In this document: one piece after another, positions 53,468 to 62,479 of the stretch
Layout: the number at the start of each line of letters is the position of its first letter
How positions within the stretch are numbered: position 1 is the stretch's first letter
DNA from: Sorangiineae bacterium NIC37A_2
GTDB taxonomy: Bacteria; Myxococcota_A; Polyangia; Polyangiales; Polyangiaceae
Assembly: GCA_002085155.1 (NCBI GenBank)
Contig: NASX01000001.1
Span: 176,487 to 240,486 of the forward strand
Reading direction: 5' to 3'
Length of the DNA: 64,000 nucleotides
The notes under the pieces: model-generated
The model's database searches: none
Seen by the model: the letters and a program-made list of their open reading frames with translations, nothing else
What the model was told of the DNA's origin: nothing
Program-made: the position numbers and the translations under genes

Positions 53468-55777
53468 TCAAGGCTCAAGCTCGAGGACGATCCCCGTGGA
53501 GACGGAGAATCCCGGTCCATAGAAGCCGCTCCCATGATCGAGCACCCGCGAATCCGCAACGTTATCTACTCCGACAAATGCTTCCACGCCTGGGGCTAGC
53601 CGATAGGAGCTGCGCGCGTGCAAGGTCAAGTAGCCAGGGGTGCCGCCTTCTGGGATACGATTGTCATCGAGGTTCACTGGATCGTTGAGACGCTGTTGCT
53701 TCGCTCGAAAGCGCGACCATATCTTGAGCTCCCATTTCGATCCCGCAAGCAGCTCGGCTCCGATCTCGCCCTGATAAGGCGGAACTCGATCAGCGGGCGT
53801 TTGGCGGGGAAGGCCACTGTTCTCTGGGTTCGTCTCAGTGCCCAACATGGCCAAGTAGCGTCCAAAGAAGGCGAAGGTTTGGTTCACTTGAGCTCGAAAC
53901 GACAGGTCCAGCCCCAAATAGTCGATCCTCGATGCATTCTCCGAATGGTAATAGCGGTCGCCCTCAGGGGAAAACCCTTGGCCACCTACAAGCGTCGGTG
54001 CCAGAACGATCGCATCGGCATAACGACTCGCAAATACGAACGTGTTCATCGTCAGCCAGGGGAATCCGACCTTGACTCCGAAGTCTAACGTATAGCTATG
54101 CTCCGGAGCGATAGCCTGGTTGGGTACCTGGTACCGTCCCTGGGCGCGGGCCCCCAGCGCAGAGAAGTCTGCGACATTGGGCATGCGTACTCCCCTACCG
54201 AAGTTCGCCGCGAGCCCCACACTCTCTGTGAGGGCATAGCGAACTCCGGCGTTCACGGAAAAATCTACCGCTCCGCGCTCGAAGGCATCGTGCCCCAGAC
54301 GCTCTGGCAGCGCCACATAGAAGCCCATCGCGCGGGCCCCGACATAGCCGCGAAGCTGGCTCACATGAAAGGCGGCCTTGGCAAACAGCCCGCTTTCGCT
54401 CATGACCGAACCATCTGGAAAACGCGCGGGAGCTTGTTGGGTCTGGCCAGTGAGAAGGTCCGTCTCCCGAGCTTCGCTGCCAACACGGTCGACATGCAGA
54501 TCGACGCCCGCGCGCAGGTTGATGCTTTCGCCCGCACGGAATCCAGCAATCCATCGAAGAGTTGCAGAGTCGGAGCGGTTCATTTCCACGGTGGAATGAG
54601 AGGCCGGCTGGAGGCGCAAGCGTCCAATGCATTCTTCACCTCCAACGAGAGGCGGTTCATCTAGGCAAATCTCTCGGAGTCGGCGGTCGCGATTCGTCTC
54701 GCTCAACCCCTGCCACGCAACGAGGAGCTCCGACCACCGGTATACTGGACTGTCGGAGGTGTGACGAGCGCTGAGAGCAACCATCCCTCGACTCATTGGG
54801 GTTGTTTCCGCCTGAAAGCGGGCCGGGTACTCCTCCTTGAAAAGAGGTAGAATGCGATCGTAGCGAACTAGAGTCGGTCGATACCCAGCCTGCGCCTTCG
54901 CGGTGATCTCCCATCGATCGACGGCTCGACGAACCGCCAGATTCGCACCGACGAACTCGAATCCTGTCCCTTCCTGAGTCGCCTGCAACTGTGGTCGATA
55001 TGGATCTTGCGGCGCTCGCTCAAGCTCCACATAACTATCAGGATCGGGTGACATCTGCCCCCCGCCCGGGCGAATGTCCTGGTCGCGGATGTAGGTGATC
55101 CCGAAATGATAAGCAGTACGTCGCAAGCGATGGGTCACTTCGGCGTGGGATCTTTGTCCCCATGGATTCGACGCAAAGCTCTGGAACAGTTTGAGCGTGG
55201 GTGGCTCCAGGTCGCCCTCGACTCCCAAGAACTGCGGCGTCGCAGTGGACATAAGAACAGCGCCACCGAGCGCGTCGCTGCCATACTCGACAGAGGTTGC
55301 TCCGGGCTCGATCACGATGCGGCGCAGAGAGTAGGGATCGACGAGCGCCAGGTAGGGGTTGTTCCCCGCCCGGTAGAAAGCTGTGTTCATCCGAACTCCG
55401 TCGATGGTGTGACCTACGGCGCGCCCGGAAAAGCCACGCACATAGATTGTGCCTTGCCCGGGCGTAGTCTGTTGGATCGAGACCCCCGGCGTCTCTCTCA
55501 CCGCATCGACAACAGAGCCAGCGTTCTGCTTGACGATGTCCCTGCCGGAAATCACGACTGAGTTGCGAAGATCAGCGTCTGTCGATGGAGTGCCACGGAC
55601 GACCACCTCGGTAACCTCTACGATAGGTTCCTCGGATGCCAATGACGCACCGTCCTCGGCGTAGGCCGAACGTACAAGGATGGTAGCTCCGAAGAGAACT
55701 ACGACTCCGCGCGGCCTTCCCCATCCCCACACAAAAACCAACTTCCTCGCATCCCTTCTCGAGGCGCGAAGGCACAC
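53468..55777 (-). CDS. TonB-dependent outer-membrane receptor
   Basis: 769 residues from GTG 55777; a GTG at 55732 after AGGAAG would give a shorter leader. A signal peptide ends near RSAYA. The TonB box region is VEVTEVVVRG. The plug (about 50-170) has SVVDAVRETPGVSIQQTTPGQGTIYVRGF and EPGATSVEYGSDALGGAVLM. The 22-strand barrel ends in a C-terminal strand with SVSTGIVLELEP. It imports a large or scarce ligand such as a siderophore, vitamin or glycan fragment; the sequence does not decide which. The codon mix looks less GC-rich than in the pump genes. A shared upstream motif (55853-55876) links it with the secreted-protein transcripts next to it. Confidence 0.9.
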   Translation of the reverse strand: MCLRASRRDARKLVFVWGWGRPRGVVVLFGATILVRSAYAEDGASLASEEPIVEVTEVVVRGTPSTDADLRNSVVISGRDIVKQNAGSVVDAVRETPGVSIQQTTPGQGTIYVRGFSGRAVGHTIDGVRMNTAFYRAGNNPYLALVDPYSLRRIVIEPGATSVEYGSDALGGAVLMSTATPQFLGVEGDLEPPTLKLFQSFASNPWGQRSHAEVTHRLRRTAYHFGITYIRDQDIRPGGGQMSPDPDSYVELERAPQDPYRPQLQATQEGTGFEFVGANLAVRRAVDRWEITAKAQAGYRPTLVRYDRILPLFKEEYPARFQAETTPMSRGMVALSARHTSDSPVYRWSELLVAWQGLSETNRDRRLREICLDEPPLVGGEECIGRLRLQPASHSTVEMNRSDSATLRWIAGFRAGESINLRAGVDLHVDRVGSEARETDLLTGQTQQAPARFPDGSVMSESGLFAKAAFHVSQLRGYVGARAMGFYVALPERLGHDAFERGAVDFSVNAGVRYALTESVGLAANFGRGVRMPNVADFSALGARAQGRYQVPNQAIAPEHSYTLDFGVKVGFPWLTMNTFVFASRYADAIVLAPTLVGGQGFSPEGDRYYHSENASRIDYLGLDLSFRAQVNQTFAFFGRYLAMLGTETNPENSGLPRQTPADRVPPYQGEIGAELLAGSKWELKIWSRFRAKQQRLNDPVNLDDNRIPEGGTPGYLTLHARSSYRLAPGVEAFVGVDNVADSRVLDHGSGFYGPGFSVSTGIVLELEP

Positions 55778-55852
55778 CCCTCATGACTCCTCGGCCCGAA
55801 GCAAGCCGCAGCGCAACGGGTCGAACGCGAGTCTCCGGGCGAGAGAGGGCGC

Positions 55853-55876
55853 TGTCATGTCATCATTGCGTCCACA
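55853..55876 (-). promoter_or_regulatory. Conserved island motif, copy A
   Basis: First of three matching elements. On the plus strand it begins TGTCATGTCATCATT and continues GCGTCCACA; A and C agree at 26 of 30 positions. It ends 75 bases before the TonB receptor GTG. See copies B and C. Confidence 0.5.
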
Positions 55877-55915
55877 CGCTCGAGACCGCGCCGCCTCGCT
55901 CCGCAAGAAGGGGAT

Positions 55916-57490
55916 TCAGAAGGCTGCGAGGCGCATGACCATGCTTGGCGCGGGACCCTCAGCGACCGCACAGCTCGGTTCGTGGCTCCTTCCGGCCCAT
56001 TCGAAAGGAGTCTCCCAAGTACCGGAGATCCAGACTCCACCGCCCGAATCGACCGCGACGCGTTTGGCCGTGTAGCCCGTTGCGAAGCGCTGTGTGGAAC
56101 TGACGGTCCCGTCGGCTTCAATGCGCACGAGCTCTCCACCTCGATCACGGACATCGCCGAGCGGGTCTCCGTAGCGGCCCACGACATACGTGCGCCCGTC
56201 CTGGTCGAGAGCCATCTTGCTCACAGCCATCGACGAGCCACCAAACGGAACCGCTCGCTCAAGGGTTAGAGCGGCGTCGAGGTCTGTCACAGCGGCTCGA
56301 TGCTGGCCGAGGTCGACGGTAACACCGAAGAGCTCCACGCTCTCTTCCGAATGGCTCGTGAGCAGTCGCAAGTCACCGGAGCTTGTCACATTTACGTCCC
56401 AAGCCATGTCCGTCAAAACGGAGCCGCCAAAGGTCTGCGCCCGCATCGGCTCACCGTCGTCGGGCGAGAGCCACGCGATCCAGCCGGCATAAATGAAGTC
56501 GTCGTCGCGGCCCGCGGGCGGCTTTTCCAGCACAAACTCGCCGATCGTGAGCGTGCGTGAGTAGAGACCTGCCGGAACGATCCATCCGTCGGGTAAGATC
56601 GTCATGCCATAAATCAGTGCCGGCATGACCTCGTGTCCGAAGGGCGTCGACCATACTTCCTCGAGAGTGCTCCCTGAGTACTTGGTGACTACCGGGTGCA
56701 TGCTCCCTTTCTCGAAGCTCGCTACAGCAGTGCCGACAATCAAGTCACCTGCTCCGTCTACCTGCAGAGCGTTGACCTGCGTAGCAGGGCTTTCGACGGC
56801 CCTAGCCGCGAGCACTTCGAAGGTCGGGGAAAGCTTGACCAAATAGTAGCCATCGTCGACGTCAGGGACCGCGAGCGAACCGAAAGTCGTTCCCGGCATT
56901 TCCTGCCCAGCCAGAAATATCGATCCATCCGGAGCGACGGCGAGTACCTCCGGCCCGCGGGCTGCCGAGAAAGCGAAACTACGTAGGACCGAACCTGTGA
57001 CAGAAAGTTCGGCTAGAAACGGGACCCCCGGTGACTCCGGGAACAGATCCTCGGGTGCGCTAGGACCCACAATGAGTACGGACCCGGCCGGCGTAGCCCC
57101 GAGAAGGAGCCCCTCATGGGGATGAGCGGCGCCGCCGGGGAAGCAAAGAACGAACTCGCTCCCTTCCGGCGAAATAGACGCACCGCCCGCTCCCCCGACT
57201 GCCGCGCCGCCGCTAGCTCCGGCGCCGCCTGCTCCGCCGCCGCTAGCTCCAGCGCCGCCTGCTCCGCCACCGCTAGCTCCAGCGCCGCCTGCTCCTGCGC
57301 CGCCTGCTCCGCCACCGTTCGGCCCTGCGCCACCCTGTGGCTCGCGGCCCCCCAAGCCGCCGGTAGGTTCGCCAGTACCACCGTCGCGTCCAGAGCTACC
57401 ACCAGCGCCGCTCTCTGGCCCCGACTTCGCGCAAGCAGCGAGGAAAACGACCGCCAGAACCGAGCGCGCCCATCGCATTCCTCCCCACAT
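55916..57490 (-). CDS. Lipoprotein with Gly/Ala repeat linker and beta-propeller
   Basis: 524 residues; ATG 57490 and ATG 57478 are both possible starts. The leader ends LAVVFLAAC, a lipobox. Residues about 25-105 are a Gly/Ala/Ser-rich linker built partly from a 10-residue repeat (GAGGAGASGG). The rest contains at least five propeller-like units, for example LAVAPDGSIFLAGQEM, NALQVDGAGDLIVGTA, MALDQDGRTYVVGRYG and VAVDSGGGVWISGTWE, the SBBP-like pattern. Surface-exposed binding is plausible; no enzyme motif is visible. It starts seven bases after the stop of the large secreted protein gene, so both are one transcript. Confidence 0.75.
   Translation of the reverse strand: MWGGMRWARSVLAVVFLAACAKSGPESGAGGSSGRDGGTGEPTGGLGGREPQGGAGPNGGGAGGAGAGGAGASGGGAGGAGASGGGAGGAGASGGAAVGGAGGASISPEGSEFVLCFPGGAAHPHEGLLLGATPAGSVLIVGPSAPEDLFPESPGVPFLAELSVTGSVLRSFAFSAARGPEVLAVAPDGSIFLAGQEMPGTTFGSLAVPDVDDGYYLVKLSPTFEVLAARAVESPATQVNALQVDGAGDLIVGTAVASFEKGSMHPVVTKYSGSTLEEVWSTPFGHEVMPALIYGMTILPDGWIVPAGLYSRTLTIGEFVLEKPPAGRDDDFIYAGWIAWLSPDDGEPMRAQTFGGSVLTDMAWDVNVTSSGDLRLLTSHSEESVELFGVTVDLGQHRAAVTDLDAALTLERAVPFGGSSMAVSKMALDQDGRTYVVGRYGDPLGDVRDRGGELVRIEADGTVSSTQRFATGYTAKRVAVDSGGGVWISGTWETPFEWAGRSHEPSCAVAEGPAPSMVMRLAAF
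57211..57300. repeat. 30-bp in-frame tandem repeat
   Basis: Three near-identical units begin at 57211, 57241 and 57271 (CGCTAGCTCC...); a degenerate fourth follows. They encode the Gly/Ala/Ser decapeptides of the lipoprotein linker on the minus strand. Being a multiple of three, copy changes keep the frame. Confidence 0.85.
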
Positions 57491-57497
57491 CCTTTGC

Positions 57498-59399
57498 CTA
57501 AAGACAGCTCACCCCCACCGTCCGCACGATCAAATTTCTATCGCCGAACCACCCGTTCGCATCATTGTCATATATCACGCGGATTTCTTGAGGTCCACCG
57601 GCTGCGTTGAACGTGAACTGATACGGATTAAACCCGTTCGTCGTCACGTTCACGCCCGCGGTCGGATTCACGGCTACTCCGCCGACCGTGACCCGCATGT
57701 GGGGTAATACTCCGAGCGCCTGCTGTCCGAAAGCTGACACGGTGATCGTGTTGGCTCCCGGCGAGAAGTTATGGGTCGCAGAGATATACCCGTTGGTGTA
57801 GCTGTTCCAGCCGCCTTGCCACCATGCATTGCCGGTCGAGTGGTACATGCTCTCCGCTTGGTATGTGAAGGCATTGCACGCAAGAGGACACGCCGGACAA
57901 GACGAACCACCGCAGTCTTGCCCAGTTTCGAAGCCATTTTGGACCCCATCCGAGCAAGAGGGCACCTGACATAGGTTGGATATACACACCGAACTCGAGC
58001 AATCCGAGCCCTGAACGCACGTGTCTCCGTCAGCGCAGCCGCTGCATTGTGGGCCGCCGCAATCGACGTCGGTTTCGCCCGGGTCGAGCGCCCCGTTGCC
58101 GCATGTCGACGGCTCTGGACTCCCCACCGCGGGGTCGCACACGAGAGTCGAGACCGGCGTCACGTCGATACTCCTCGCGAAGAAAGATCCTCGAAAGATC
58201 ATCCCGTTGGCGGTACCCACAACGAGATCACGCTGCGGCGCGATCACCGTACCTACGAAAGGCGCGTAGAGAGCGAGGGCCCCTCCTCCCGAGACGCCGA
58301 GTACGACCGGCGCCAGCTCGCTCGAGCCCACGGCGGCCACGATGCTGGTGTTATACGTGACGTCGCCGCTCACGAAGAGGCGCGTGCCAGGCTGGGCCAC
58401 TACGATCAAACCCGCCGAGTTGAAGTAGAGGTTCGTGAAAAAGTAGTCCCCCGAAGAAAGGACCAAGACAGCGGAGTTCGCCGGGTCTGGGTTGCCGTTG
58501 ACCCCGACCTGCCCGTAAGAGCCGGGCGCTAGTACCAAGGTGTTTCCTGGATTGATCCACTGATCGGTGTTCGCCGGCGGTGGAAACGTGGGCAGCGCGG
58601 GCGGAGAAGGAAGCTGTACGCCCGTCGAAGGAACGATAACACCATAGTGTTTGCCGGGCTCGTTTACCTGCACAGAGCCGACAGCCGTGATGTCACCGTG
58701 AACGTAGCCATCCCAACCAACACTGACATTGCCTCCGGCCACGATAGGCCCGACGATAGCGCCACCACCAATCGAGGTGATGCCCGAGCCAGAGTTCAAC
58801 ACCGCCGCCGGGTTTTCTTGCGCGTCCTCCACAGATGCGCGATCGCGCACGTAATAGGCGTGGCTCGCCACGATTCCAGCCCCGACTGTGATTGTCTGAT
58901 GACCTGTGACAGGGCTCGTCGCGGCGGATCCGTCGTCCACAGTCCACTCCACCACGTAGCTGCCTGGGCCGAGTCCCACCTGACCGTTGATGACCGGGAT
59001 GGGTGGATTGAGAGGCTGCCCGTTCTTGCTGATGACCGATCCGACAGGGACGAGATTCTCAGCACAGTTATCGACAGCACTCGCCACGCCCACCAGGACC
59101 GTTTCAACGGAGGAGCAGGTGGTCACGCTGACAGCCGGAGGGACCGCGAGCGTCGGCGGCGTTTGATCCTCCACCACGAACTGTACGTCGCAGAGCGCCG
59201 CTGACCCCTGACTGTCCGTCACTTGGAGCTTCAGGTCGTGTTGCCCTGGGCCCAGTCCCGGAGCCAAAACAGGGACCAGCGCGCCGCCGTCGACGCGGAC
59301 GACGTCGAGGACGAGACTCGCGTCGCCCTCGGGATCGATCGAGCCGTTGTCCAAGGCCGCCGCATCAGGCATCGCTCGGCACTCCCCGTCAGCCGCCAC
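57498..59399 (-). CDS. C-terminal part of a large secreted protein, split by a frameshift
   Basis: An open frame of 633 residues (GTG 59399) that has no signal peptide and starts in mid-domain. Contents: end of a HYR/PKD-like beta-sandwich (about 1-75, with VRVDGGALVPVLAPGLGPGQHDLKLQVTDSQG), a second HYR-like unit (about 80-175), a strand-rich region (180-420), a Cys-rich part with two copies of CGNGALDPGETDVDCGG-like repeats (about 425-500), and a C-terminal module (about 505-633). The last has YQAES, VTVGGVAVN and YDNDANGWFGDRNL, the pattern of Ca-dependent xylan-binding CBM36/60 domains. It continues the frame of the gene at 59389-62181 if one C is removed at 59415-59421. Confidence 0.75.
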   Translation of the reverse strand: MAADGECRAMPDAAALDNGSIDPEGDASLVLDVVRVDGGALVPVLAPGLGPGQHDLKLQVTDSQGSAALCDVQFVVEDQTPPTLAVPPAVSVTTCSSVETVLVGVASAVDNCAENLVPVGSVISKNGQPLNPPIPVINGQVGLGPGSYVVEWTVDDGSAATSPVTGHQTITVGAGIVASHAYYVRDRASVEDAQENPAAVLNSGSGITSIGGGAIVGPIVAGGNVSVGWDGYVHGDITAVGSVQVNEPGKHYGVIVPSTGVQLPSPPALPTFPPPANTDQWINPGNTLVLAPGSYGQVGVNGNPDPANSAVLVLSSGDYFFTNLYFNSAGLIVVAQPGTRLFVSGDVTYNTSIVAAVGSSELAPVVLGVSGGGALALYAPFVGTVIAPQRDLVVGTANGMIFRGSFFARSIDVTPVSTLVCDPAVGSPEPSTCGNGALDPGETDVDCGGPQCSGCADGDTCVQGSDCSSSVCISNLCQVPSCSDGVQNGFETGQDCGGSSCPACPLACNAFTYQAESMYHSTGNAWWQGGWNSYTNGYISATHNFSPGANTITVSAFGQQALGVLPHMRVTVGGVAVNPTAGVNVTTNGFNPYQFTFNAAGGPQEIRVIYDNDANGWFGDRNLIVRTVGVSCL

Positions 59400-62181
59400 G
59401 GGAAGCGGAGAGGCGGGGGGGAGTGCACTCCGCTCTCGGCGGACGGTTCAGCTCCGTCACCCCTGAGACGCTCCAGGCGCCTCGCCCTTGTGTGGCCACC
59501 ACCAAGACGTCCGTGGCGGGATTGTAGTCGAGCGCTGTGGTCGGGGCTCGCGGGAGGTTATTGCCCACGCGAACCCAGGCGCCCGGGTGAGCCACGGCCA
59601 TCATGTACGCCCCGTTGGCGCCCTCGGAAGCGGCCACCACGATGCGATCTCCGCCGCTCGCGCTCTCGACATAGGCGACGTCTCGGAGGCGCCTCGCCCC
59701 CCAATGGAGCCCGTCAGACGCGAAAACTAGGTCGCCCGTGACGGAGTCCCAGCTCGCTCCGCCATCCGTCGTGACCCAAACTTCGCCCCCTGCGGTGGTG
59801 ACGTACGCTACCTGAGCATCGGACGGGGCCATGGCCACGGCGAGAGGATCGGGACGCGGGAATGCTGTCGCTCGGGTCATGCCACCAGCGGCGAAGCGAT
59901 GAAACACCCCTCCGGAACCGACCGCCCACATCGCCTCGACGTTCGAGGCAACCCCGGCCGCGATGCTTGTTGCCGCAATAGGGCTACCGACGATGAGCGC
60001 TGCCGTGTCGCCGCGATCCATCGACTCCCAGATGCCCTGCTGCTTGGCCCCGACGAGCAGGCGATCGGGAGCGAAATGGTTAATCACTAAAGTTTCCATC
60101 CACGAGATATCATCCACGTCTCGCAGGAGCTGGCCGCCCGGAGTCACGAAGTCCAAGTTCACGTACGGGAGCGACGAGCCTGCTGGAGGTACGACTGTGC
60201 TGGAACTGTCAAAGACGTGACGTCGAAAGTCGTTTTCCCCCTGCCAGGTGGTGTAACGGTACGACAGAGCCAGTCCAGACACAGGATCCGTCGCCTGGGC
60301 GTCTACGGCCGCCACTCCGCGCCCGTCTGCAGTCTCGATCTGGGTCCATTCCTGGGGTCCGCCTCCCATCGGTCCATCCGACGCGGGTGTCCCGTTGTCC
60401 TGGAGGCCACCTAGGACGCCGTTCGACACCCGATCGATGGCGACTGTGAGCATCTCCGCCGTGATCATGTCGCCGGCCAAGGAATACCAGTCGCCATTGT
60501 TCGAAGAAGGGTTCGTGCGCAGATAGACACCGCCGTCGGTGGCGGCGAGGAGGCGGCCGGAGGCATCGACGAGCAAGTCGCGCACGTCAGCGTGAGGAGC
60601 AGTGTCATTAGCTGTGTTCAGGCCGACCACGCCCGACCATTGTGCCGAAGGGACCTGACCCGCGGGCAACGTGCTATCCCCCCGGGCCACGAAGATCGGA
60701 CTCGCGTCACCGGCAAGGTATACTCGCCCGGGAGAGGCCGGATCGACCGCAATCGCGAGATGCGAAAAGACGGCCTGGGCGCCCAGATTCGACCCGGACC
60801 AGCCGGCCCACTCGCCGCTGGTCACGGTGGCCGCCGCCGTCGCGCCGGTTCCCTCCGCTCCCGTGTACAGGTCGAGGAGCGTGAGCTTCGTCGTGGAGGC
60901 GGCGCCGGTCGTGGGCTCGATGTAGCGTCCCAGGAGCCAGTCGCGGTTCAGATCCTCGCTCGCCGGCCCGAACGCGGGCACGTTGCGGAGTCGAACGTGA
61001 TCGGCGCCGAACAGGTTCCCGTTAGCGTCTACGTAGCCGTGAGCTGTCCCACAATCGACGACGATCTGGCTGGATCCGGCAGCGCGAGAGACGCTCACAA
61101 CGGAGACCGGTCCCGCGGCGCTGGCTCCCTCGAGTCTACCTGGCAAGTCCATCGAGGCCCAACTCGCGCCCCCGTCATTCGTGTGTGCGATATAGGCGGC
61201 CCGGCCGCGCCGGGCGACGACCACGAAGAGCTCTCCTGTCGGCGCGATCGCGAGTCGCGCGTTGTCCACCCATTGCCCGAGCGCCTGGGACTGGGAGAGG
61301 GCAACATTCAAACCGCGCGGGTTCGCGTCATTGTCCGAAACGCGCGCCCAGGTCGTGCCTGAGTCGGCCGTGCGGTAGACCCCGCCGCCCGCGCCCACGA
61401 AATCGGAGGTGATCAAAGCATAATACGCACCCGGCTCCGAGGGATCTGCCACCAGGTCAAACACAGCACCCATCGTCGCGGGGAGGCCGCCGAGTCCGGC
61501 GCGGCTCTCGAAGGAGCCCGCATCGGAAGTGCGCCGATAGATACCCCCTGTGCCCGCGGCTGCGCCCGTAGCGACCAGGATAGTCTGGCCGCGGACAGTG
61601 ATTCCCTGGATCTTTCGCTTCGCGGCAGAGCTGTGGAGTAAGGGGTCGACGGTGGTCGTCCAAGAGGTTCCACCGTTCGTGCTCAGGTAAATAAGGCCAT
61701 CCTCTCCGCAGAGCCCCCCGGACGTCACACAGCCAGTCCCCGTCACGATACGCTGACTGTCGAGCGGATCGATCGCGAGGTCGCCGAGGCTGAGCGAAGG
61801 GAGCTGATCGGTGGTCGTCACCCAAGAGGGGCGGGCCGCGGGGACAGCGAGGATCGACGTATAGTCGGCCGTCTTCCAGACTCCGCCGTTGACGCTCGCG
61901 ACATAGGCTCCCGTAGGGTTCGCCGGGTCCAGGAGGACGCGCTCGACCGCGCCGGTCGAGTCACCGCCGAACTGGCCCGGAAGCGTTCTATCGGGAACGG
62001 GGAACTTGATCGGCTGCGGTCCGAGCGACGGCCAGGTGGCCGGCGTCGTACCCAGGTTCTGCTCCTTGGCGCCGAGGTCTGTCTCGTCCGTTTGCTTCGT
62101 GCTGCAGCCCCCCAGGGCCACCAGAGGACCTAGAATCCAAAGTAGAAACCGTCGGCCCCCGCGCTCTTTTCTTGATAACAT
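59389..62181 (-). CDS. N-terminal part of the same large lipoprotein (BNR/sortilin-type beta-propeller)
   Basis: 930 residues from ATG 62181, with GGAGGAG five bases upstream. The leader ends LVALGGC, a lipobox. The body has many Asp-box-like units of the BNR/VPS10 propeller, such as LSTNGGTSWTTTVD, YRTADSGTTWARVSDND, AHTNDGGASWASMDL and VTTDGGASWDSVTGD. The last in-frame residues are NRPPRAECTPP, the usual opening of a PKD/HYR domain, then eight out-of-phase residues and a stop. Deleting one C from the run at 59415-59421 continues it as TPPASPLPVAADGEC into the next frame. The reunited protein would be about 1,560 residues. A secreted adhesin or polysaccharide-binding role is likely; no catalytic site is seen. 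Confidence 0.8.
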   Translation of the reverse strand: MLSRKERGGRRFLLWILGPLVALGGCSTKQTDETDLGAKEQNLGTTPATWPSLGPQPIKFPVPDRTLPGQFGGDSTGAVERVLLDPANPTGAYVASVNGGVWKTADYTSILAVPAARPSWVTTTDQLPSLSLGDLAIDPLDSQRIVTGTGCVTSGGLCGEDGLIYLSTNGGTSWTTTVDPLLHSSAAKRKIQGITVRGQTILVATGAAAGTGGIYRRTSDAGSFESRAGLGGLPATMGAVFDLVADPSEPGAYYALITSDFVGAGGGVYRTADSGTTWARVSDNDANPRGLNVALSQSQALGQWVDNARLAIAPTGELFVVVARRGRAAYIAHTNDGGASWASMDLPGRLEGASAAGPVSVVSVSRAAGSSQIVVDCGTAHGYVDANGNLFGADHVRLRNVPAFGPASEDLNRDWLLGRYIEPTTGAASTTKLTLLDLYTGAEGTGATAAATVTSGEWAGWSGSNLGAQAVFSHLAIAVDPASPGRVYLAGDASPIFVARGDSTLPAGQVPSAQWSGVVGLNTANDTAPHADVRDLLVDASGRLLAATDGGVYLRTNPSSNNGDWYSLAGDMITAEMLTVAIDRVSNGVLGGLQDNGTPASDGPMGGGPQEWTQIETADGRGVAAVDAQATDPVSGLALSYRYTTWQGENDFRRHVFDSSSTVVPPAGSSLPYVNLDFVTPGGQLLRDVDDISWMETLVINHFAPDRLLVGAKQQGIWESMDRGDTAALIVGSPIAATSIAAGVASNVEAMWAVGSGGVFHRFAAGGMTRATAFPRPDPLAVAMAPSDAQVAYVTTAGGEVWVTTDGGASWDSVTGDLVFASDGLHWGARRLRDVAYVESASGGDRIVVAASEGANGAYMMAVAHPGAWVRVGNNLPRAPTTALDYNPATDVLVVATQGRGAWSVSGVTELNRPPRAECTPPRLSASRGG
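59415..59421 (-). other. Seven-C homopolymer at the frameshift (coding strand)
   Basis: The plus strand shows GGGGGGG. With six instead of seven, the propeller part and the CBM part are in one frame with no stop between. With seven, translation stops at 59389. Slipped-strand mispairing at such a tract is a known phase-variation mechanism; a sequencing indel is the other simple explanation. Confidence 0.7.
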
Positions 62182-62258
62182 CCCCACTCCTCCGCTGGCA
62201 CTGGCGCCGAGAAAAGCGACTCGAGCGCGGCACCACTGTCGCTCAGCGGAACGGAGGC

Positions 62259-62284
62259 TGTCACGTCGTCATTTTGTCTACAGC
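62259..62284 (-). promoter_or_regulatory. Conserved island motif, copy B
   Basis: TGTCACGTCGTCATT then TTGTCTACA on the plus strand. It ends 77 bases before the ATG at 62181, close to the 75 bases of copy A. It lies between the large lipoprotein gene and the small lipoprotein remnant. Confidence 0.5.
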
Positions 62285-62329
62285 GGGAGCGCGAACGCGC
62301 ATCTCATCGGACGGAGGTTCACATCCATC

Positions 62330-62428
62330 TCATGCGGTGACTCGGCCGACCGAGTCCGCCGATCCTGCATCGCATCCGGAGCCGAGGATAGAGCCGCAAG
62401 CCAAGAGAACAGGGAAAATCAAGCGCAT
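62330..62428 (-). pseudogene. Remnant of a third small Gly-rich lipoprotein gene
   Basis: From ATG 62428 the frame reads 32 codons to a TGA at 62330. The start, MRLIFPVLLACG then SILGSGCDAGSADS, is nearly the leader and lipobox of the two intact genes at 62480 and 63101. After the lipobox the similarity ends. The bases before the ATG also match those of the paralogues. It looks like a truncated third copy. Confidence 0.6.
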
Positions 62429-62479
62429 AAGAGTCAGCTTTCGGGGGGGGCGCAGCTCCGCGTCTTTAGCGCGCACCGC

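Noticed and set aside
53177..53599. Short open frames in the gap before the TonB receptor
   Set aside because: No start with a ribosome binding site, no domain, and they extend into flanking genes in the antisense direction.
57205..57315. Possible CRISPR-like array
   Set aside because: Units are contiguous 30-bp repeats with no spacers and encode a Gly/Ala linker in frame.
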